A stretch of 8,632 nucleotides of DNA from Planctomycetaceae bacterium (GTDB lineage: Bacteria; Planctomycetota; Phycisphaerae; Phycisphaerales; SM1A02), in contig CANJIC010000073.1 of the NCBI GenBank assembly GCA_947474205.1, positions 1-8,632 on the forward strand, read 5' to 3'. Position numbers and translations under genes: made by a program. Numbering within the stretch: the first letter of the stretch is position 1; every line of letters begins with the position of its first letter. The notes under the pieces were generated by a model. The model saw only the letters and a list, made by a program, of their open reading frames with translations. It did not search any database and was not told the DNA's origin. Shown here one piece after another: positions 5,539 to 8,632 of this stretch.

Positions 5539-7677
5539 TTAGCGCTTGTTGTGATCCGCAAGGCGAAACAGCGCCACCGCTTCGCGCAACGAACTGATGG
5601 AATGAAGCAGAGACTGCGCGGCCTCTGAAAATTCCTTGGTGGCGTCACGCGCTCGCGACGCGTTGCTTGACAAACCATCCATGCTTTGGCGAATTTGCTC
5701 CGCGCCTTGCACTTGGCTTTGCATGCCGGTGGTCACCTCGCCAAATTGTCCGTCAATTTCGCCCACGCCTTGAATCACGCCTGCTAGTCGCTGTCCAATG
5801 GTGTTGACTTGTCCAACACCACGGCGCACTTGATCGGCGAAGCGATCCATTTCCATCACGCCGCCAGAGACCGCGGTCTGCATTTGCTCAACCATGCGTT
5901 CAATGTCCAGCGTTGCCGACGCGGTCTGATCCGCGAGCCGGCGAATTTCACGCGCGACCACCAAGAAGCCCTTGCCGCTTTCGCCAGCTTTTTCCGCTTC
6001 AATCGCCGCGTTCACCGAAAGCAAATTGGTTTGATCAGCGACTTTTGTAATGGCAATCACAATCGCGTTGATGTTGGACGCCTTCTCATTGATGGCGGAC
6101 AAGCGGCCAGAAATATCGCCAGTGGCCGTGGCAAGCGCGTTCATGGTCACGCCCATGTCTTGTAAGTCCGTGCGACCTTCGCTGGCCAAGCGCGCGGATT
6201 CCTTGGCGCCGGATGAAACGGTTTCCATGGTGCGGAACAATTCAGCGCCTGTTGTTGAAATTTGGCGAATAGCCGCGGCAATTTCACTGGAACTTGCGCC
6301 AAATGATTGCGCCACTTCGTCCTGTTGACGGCTAGCCGCGGTCATTTCATTGGCGGTGCCCGTGATGGTGATGGTGGCTTCGCGAACTTTTCCAACCAAA
6401 CTCGAAAGACGTTGACCCATGACATCCATGGATTCCAAAAGTTGACCGGACTCATCCAGATTGTTTGGATCCGCGTAGCGACGACTGAGATCACCCTGCG
6501 CGACAAACGCGGCCGCGGCGGCGGCGTTTTTAATTTTGCCCGCAAGACGCTTTGCTAAACGCATAAGAAGAAGCGCGACAACAATAATGCCGGCGCCTTC
6601 CACCAATGAATTGGCCCACACAAAATTGGCGATCGTGGCTTGAATGGTTCCTGGCGGAACCTCCACCAAGACGGTCCAATTACCAGACGAAATTTTGGCG
6701 ACGGCGAAAATAGTTTCGCTTTTGCTCATGGGATCTTCCATCCACACGGCCTTGGAATCTTTCACCTCAAGCAGTGGTTGGAAAATTGCACCCCATGTTG
6801 TGGTGGCGACGGACTTTGTTTTTAAATCTGAAAAGTCGGTCAAAGGCTTGCCGCTCTTATCCAAGGGAGAAACCGCCCCGATAAATTTTCCTCCGCTTGA
6901 AATAAGAAAAACATTGTTGCCAGATTCGTTGGCCAAGTTCTGAAGCGCGACCTGAATACCCGTAAGTGCGCGATCTACACCGGTTGTTCCCGCGAACTTT
7001 CCATCAATGACAACAGGCACGGTGCATTCAGTCATCATGGTGCCCTCATAGGTGTAGGGCTCGGTCAAAGTGGCGTCACGACTTTTTCGATCGCGCCAAT
7101 TTCGCAGTGGACTTTGGTACCAGGAATTTTCAAATTCAGCCAAAGGTTTCAGCGCAATCTTGTCGCCTTGGGATGAGTCGCGAAACCAATACGGAATAAA
7201 TCTGCCGTTGGCGTCCATGGCCGCCGCGGGCAATGACGCGCCCGCATTTTTTGCGCCCGCAACACCATGCGCGTCGGCGACTTTGGTTGGCGCATTAGCC
7301 GCGGCGTTCGCCTTGAGATACAAAGAATCTTTTCCATCGGCGTTTGGTTCGTAGCAATAATGCACTCCATAAAAATCCGGCGATTGCTCCAAGACTTGGC
7401 GGGTGAACGACATGCTTTCCTCGCGCTTGCCAAAGAACCCATGCTCGGCGGCGCTGGCCAAAATCTGCGCCACATCAATCGCGGAATTATTTTGATCATT
7501 GATGTTGGCAGCAATGCCTCGAGCATCCACAAGCACTTCCTCTTCACCAAGGTCGCGCAGCAAGGTTGCAATTCGTGTTCCGCCAACCGCCGCGCTCAGC
7601 ACGGCCACGGCAATACATGGCGCAATTCCAAAAACAATAAATTGCCCAAGAAGACTGCGGTGAAAGCGGATATCCAT
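5539..7677 (-). CDS. Transmembrane chemoreceptor: dCache-type sensor, HAMP, Wsp-like signalling domain
   Basis: A 712-residue methyl-accepting chemotaxis protein. TM1 is about 10-34. A large periplasmic double-Cache-type sensor covers about 35-348, with landmarks SWYQSP (185-190), TEPYTYEG (205-212) and the GKFAGTTGVD strand ending at D235. TM2 is about 351-373, HAMP about 374-427, and the long coiled-coil signalling domain about 430-700. The CheA/CheW-contacting tip is ADQTNLLSVNAAIEAEKAGE (547-566), followed by GKGFLVVAREIRRLADQT. The EKAGE and FLVVAREIRRLADQTA wording resembles WspA-type receptors that feed surface-sensing or c-di-GMP pathways rather than flagellar rotation; this is from memory of the family. 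No C-terminal CheR-docking pentapeptide is present. No che or wsp partner genes are in the window. The ATG start has no Shine-Dalgarno sequence, but it begins directly before a normal TM1. Confidence 0.96.
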   Translation of the reverse strand: MDIRFHRSLLGQFIVFGIAPCIAVAVLSAAVGGTRIATLLRDLGEEEVLVDARGIAANINDQNNSAIDVAQILASAAEHGFFGKREESMSFTRQVLEQSPDFYGVHYCYEPNADGKDSLYLKANAAANAPTKVADAHGVAGAKNAGASLPAAAMDANGRFIPYWFRDSSQGDKIALKPLAEFENSWYQSPLRNWRDRKSRDATLTEPYTYEGTMMTECTVPVVIDGKFAGTTGVDRALTGIQVALQNLANESGNNVFLISSGGKFIGAVSPLDKSGKPLTDFSDLKTKSVATTTWGAIFQPLLEVKDSKAVWMEDPMSKSETIFAVAKISSGNWTVLVEVPPGTIQATIANFVWANSLVEGAGIIVVALLLMRLAKRLAGKIKNAAAAAAFVAQGDLSRRYADPNNLDESGQLLESMDVMGQRLSSLVGKVREATITITGTANEMTAASRQQDEVAQSFGASSSEIAAAIRQISTTGAELFRTMETVSSGAKESARLASEGRTDLQDMGVTMNALATATGDISGRLSAINEKASNINAIVIAITKVADQTNLLSVNAAIEAEKAGESGKGFLVVAREIRRLADQTASATLDIERMVEQMQTAVSGGVMEMDRFADQVRRGVGQVNTIGQRLAGVIQGVGEIDGQFGEVTTGMQSQVQGAEQIRQSMDGLSSNASRARDATKEFSEAAQSLLHSISSLREAVALFRLADHNKR

Positions 7678-7816
7678 GCAATCAGATTAGCGTAGATCGA
7701 GTGGAGTGGTGATTCAGAGATGCGTGGTCAACATGCCAATACATATATGAAACAGATTGCAATGCGGGTGCAACGCGCATGACTTTGGTTGATACAAATT
7801 ACAGATCAAGCGCTAT

Positions 7817-8632
7817 TTAATTTAATTTGGGTTCAACCGCGGACTGGGAGATACCCTGCAATTCAGTGCGAAGTTGATTGGCGCGTTGGCGCGCTTCTTG
7901 CTCACGCTTGCGAGCGCTTTCAACGCGTTCGGTCAACTCCTGATCTAATTCTGATTGTCGACGCAAAGCGATGGCCTCTTGATCACCAAGCAATTCATGC
8001 TCCACTTGGACCGCGCGCCGTTGTTGCTGAATGTGCGCGGCGGCGGATTGCGCCTCCGCAAGAGTCTTGCCAAGACGCTCCAAAGTTTCCGTTGCAGCCG
8101 TACCCTCGCGCGCGGCTTGTTCGTCCAGAGACATGGCCTCAAGTTCCATCTTTAATGTTTTTTCAGCCGCGTCAACCGCTTGGCGCAACCGCTCGCACGC
8201 TTCTCCACGCTCACGCAAACGGTTGGCTTGTTCCTGCGCCATGGCGCGGCGGCGATCAAGATCGCGCTCGACACGCTCAACTTCTTGCTCAAGACGCGTG
8301 GCCTCGGCTTGCGCCAACTGAGACTCTGCCAAAAGTTTTTCCACGCGCGCCTGCGCCTCGCTTGCTTGGCGCTGCTTTTCGTGGCTCAAAGCCGTGGCTT
8401 CGCGGGCCTGCGCGGACGCGGTTTCTGCTTGGGCATCGGCCTCGCGAATGGCATCAATTTCCTTGTATAACCGAGCGTTTGCCTCTTCAACGGCGTCGCG
8501 TTCCCGACGCGCGCTGCGCTCCGCTTCTATCGCCACTGTGCGTTCACGATCTGCCGCGGCACGCGCCTCTATTTCAGCCGAGCGATCACGCTCAAGCATG
8601 GTGATGGCTTGTCCAAGTTCAGAGCGTGCAAC
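7817..8632 (-). CDS. Long coiled-coil protein, C-terminal part (gene runs off the window)
   Basis: The frame is open from the right edge to the stop at 7817-7819, giving at least 271 residues; the true start lies outside. There is an ATG at 8599, but the codons before it (8600-8632) stay open and continue the same composition, so it is probably internal. The sequence is almost wholly Glu, Ala, Arg and Gln in heptad-like order, without Gly- or Pro-rich breaks until the last few residues (VEPKLN). This predicts one long alpha-helical coiled coil. No catalytic motif, membrane segment or signal peptide is visible in the part present. It is upstream of the chemoreceptor on the same strand, 139 bp apart, so co-transcription is possible but unproven. 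Such segments occur in scaffold, SMC-like and sensor proteins; the missing N-terminus would decide. Confidence 0.8.
   Translation of the reverse strand, partial: VARSELGQAITMLERDRSAEIEARAAADRERTVAIEAERSARRERDAVEEANARLYKEIDAIREADAQAETASAQAREATALSHEKQRQASEAQARVEKLLAESQLAQAEATRLEQEVERVERDLDRRRAMAQEQANRLRERGEACERLRQAVDAAEKTLKMELEAMSLDEQAAREGTAATETLERLGKTLAEAQSAAAHIQQQRRAVQVEHELLGDQEAIALRRQSELDQELTERVESARKREQEARQRANQLRTELQGISQSAVEPKLN

Noticed and set aside
7757..7780. Small inverted repeats (TTGCA/TGCAA and ATGCG/CGCAT) upstream of the chemoreceptor gene
   Set aside because: The stems are only 5 bp and overlap each other. They are too weak to call an operator or terminator.
7789..8604. 271-codon plus-strand frame opposite the coiled-coil gene
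   Set aside because: Its translation is Pro/Arg/His/Leu-rich with no domain logic, while the minus strand gives a clean heptad-rich coiled coil in one open frame. The plus frame is best explained as a shadow.

Overview
The window looks like ordinary chromosomal DNA of a Planctomycetota bacterium, most likely of the Phycisphaerae. This is inferred mainly from the C-terminus of the exported protein at 2271-2864 (VPAPG, a short hydrophobic stretch, then RRRR). That is the form of PEP-CTERM-type sorting tail I associate with that class. Only one gene has a clear Shine-Dalgarno sequence, which also fits. Base composition and codon use look uniform across the genes. There is no rRNA, tRNA, CRISPR array, intact insertion sequence or phage gene.

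Layout, left to right. Positions 1-285 hold a compact repeat cluster: a head-to-head inverted pair with a strong GC-rich hairpin, leading into three nearly identical 63-bp tandem copies. It lies just downstream of an adenine deaminase gene (ade, minus strand, 310-1986). A 284-bp AT-rich divergent intergenic region separates ade from a small secreted PEP-CTERM-like protein (plus strand, 2271-2864), which ends in a textbook intrinsic terminator (2883-2920). A gene-free stretch of about 350 bp follows (2921-3272), rich in palindromes and hairpins. Next come an MscS-family channel fused to a cyclic-nucleotide-binding domain (minus, 3273-4883) and, diverging from it across only 33 bp, a probable DsrE-family lipoprotein (plus, 4917-5450). 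Convergent with the latter is a transmembrane chemoreceptor with a dCache-type sensor, HAMP domain and a Wsp-like signalling tip (minus, 5539-7677). At the right edge is the C-terminal part of a long coiled-coil protein (minus, 7817-8632, continuing beyond the window).

The genes do not form one obvious pathway. ade belongs to purine salvage. The channel, the lipoprotein and the chemoreceptor all act at the cell envelope, and two of them (channel and chemoreceptor) convert a ligand signal into a membrane or cytoplasmic response. No cyclase, CheA, CheW or response regulator is present, so signalling partners must lie elsewhere. I do not see a convincing new multi-gene system. The features most worth following up are the 63-bp repeat cluster, the structured gene-free region at 2921-3272, the ligand-gated MscS-type channel beside a DsrE lipoprotein, and the chemoreceptor with a changed sensor-site residue.
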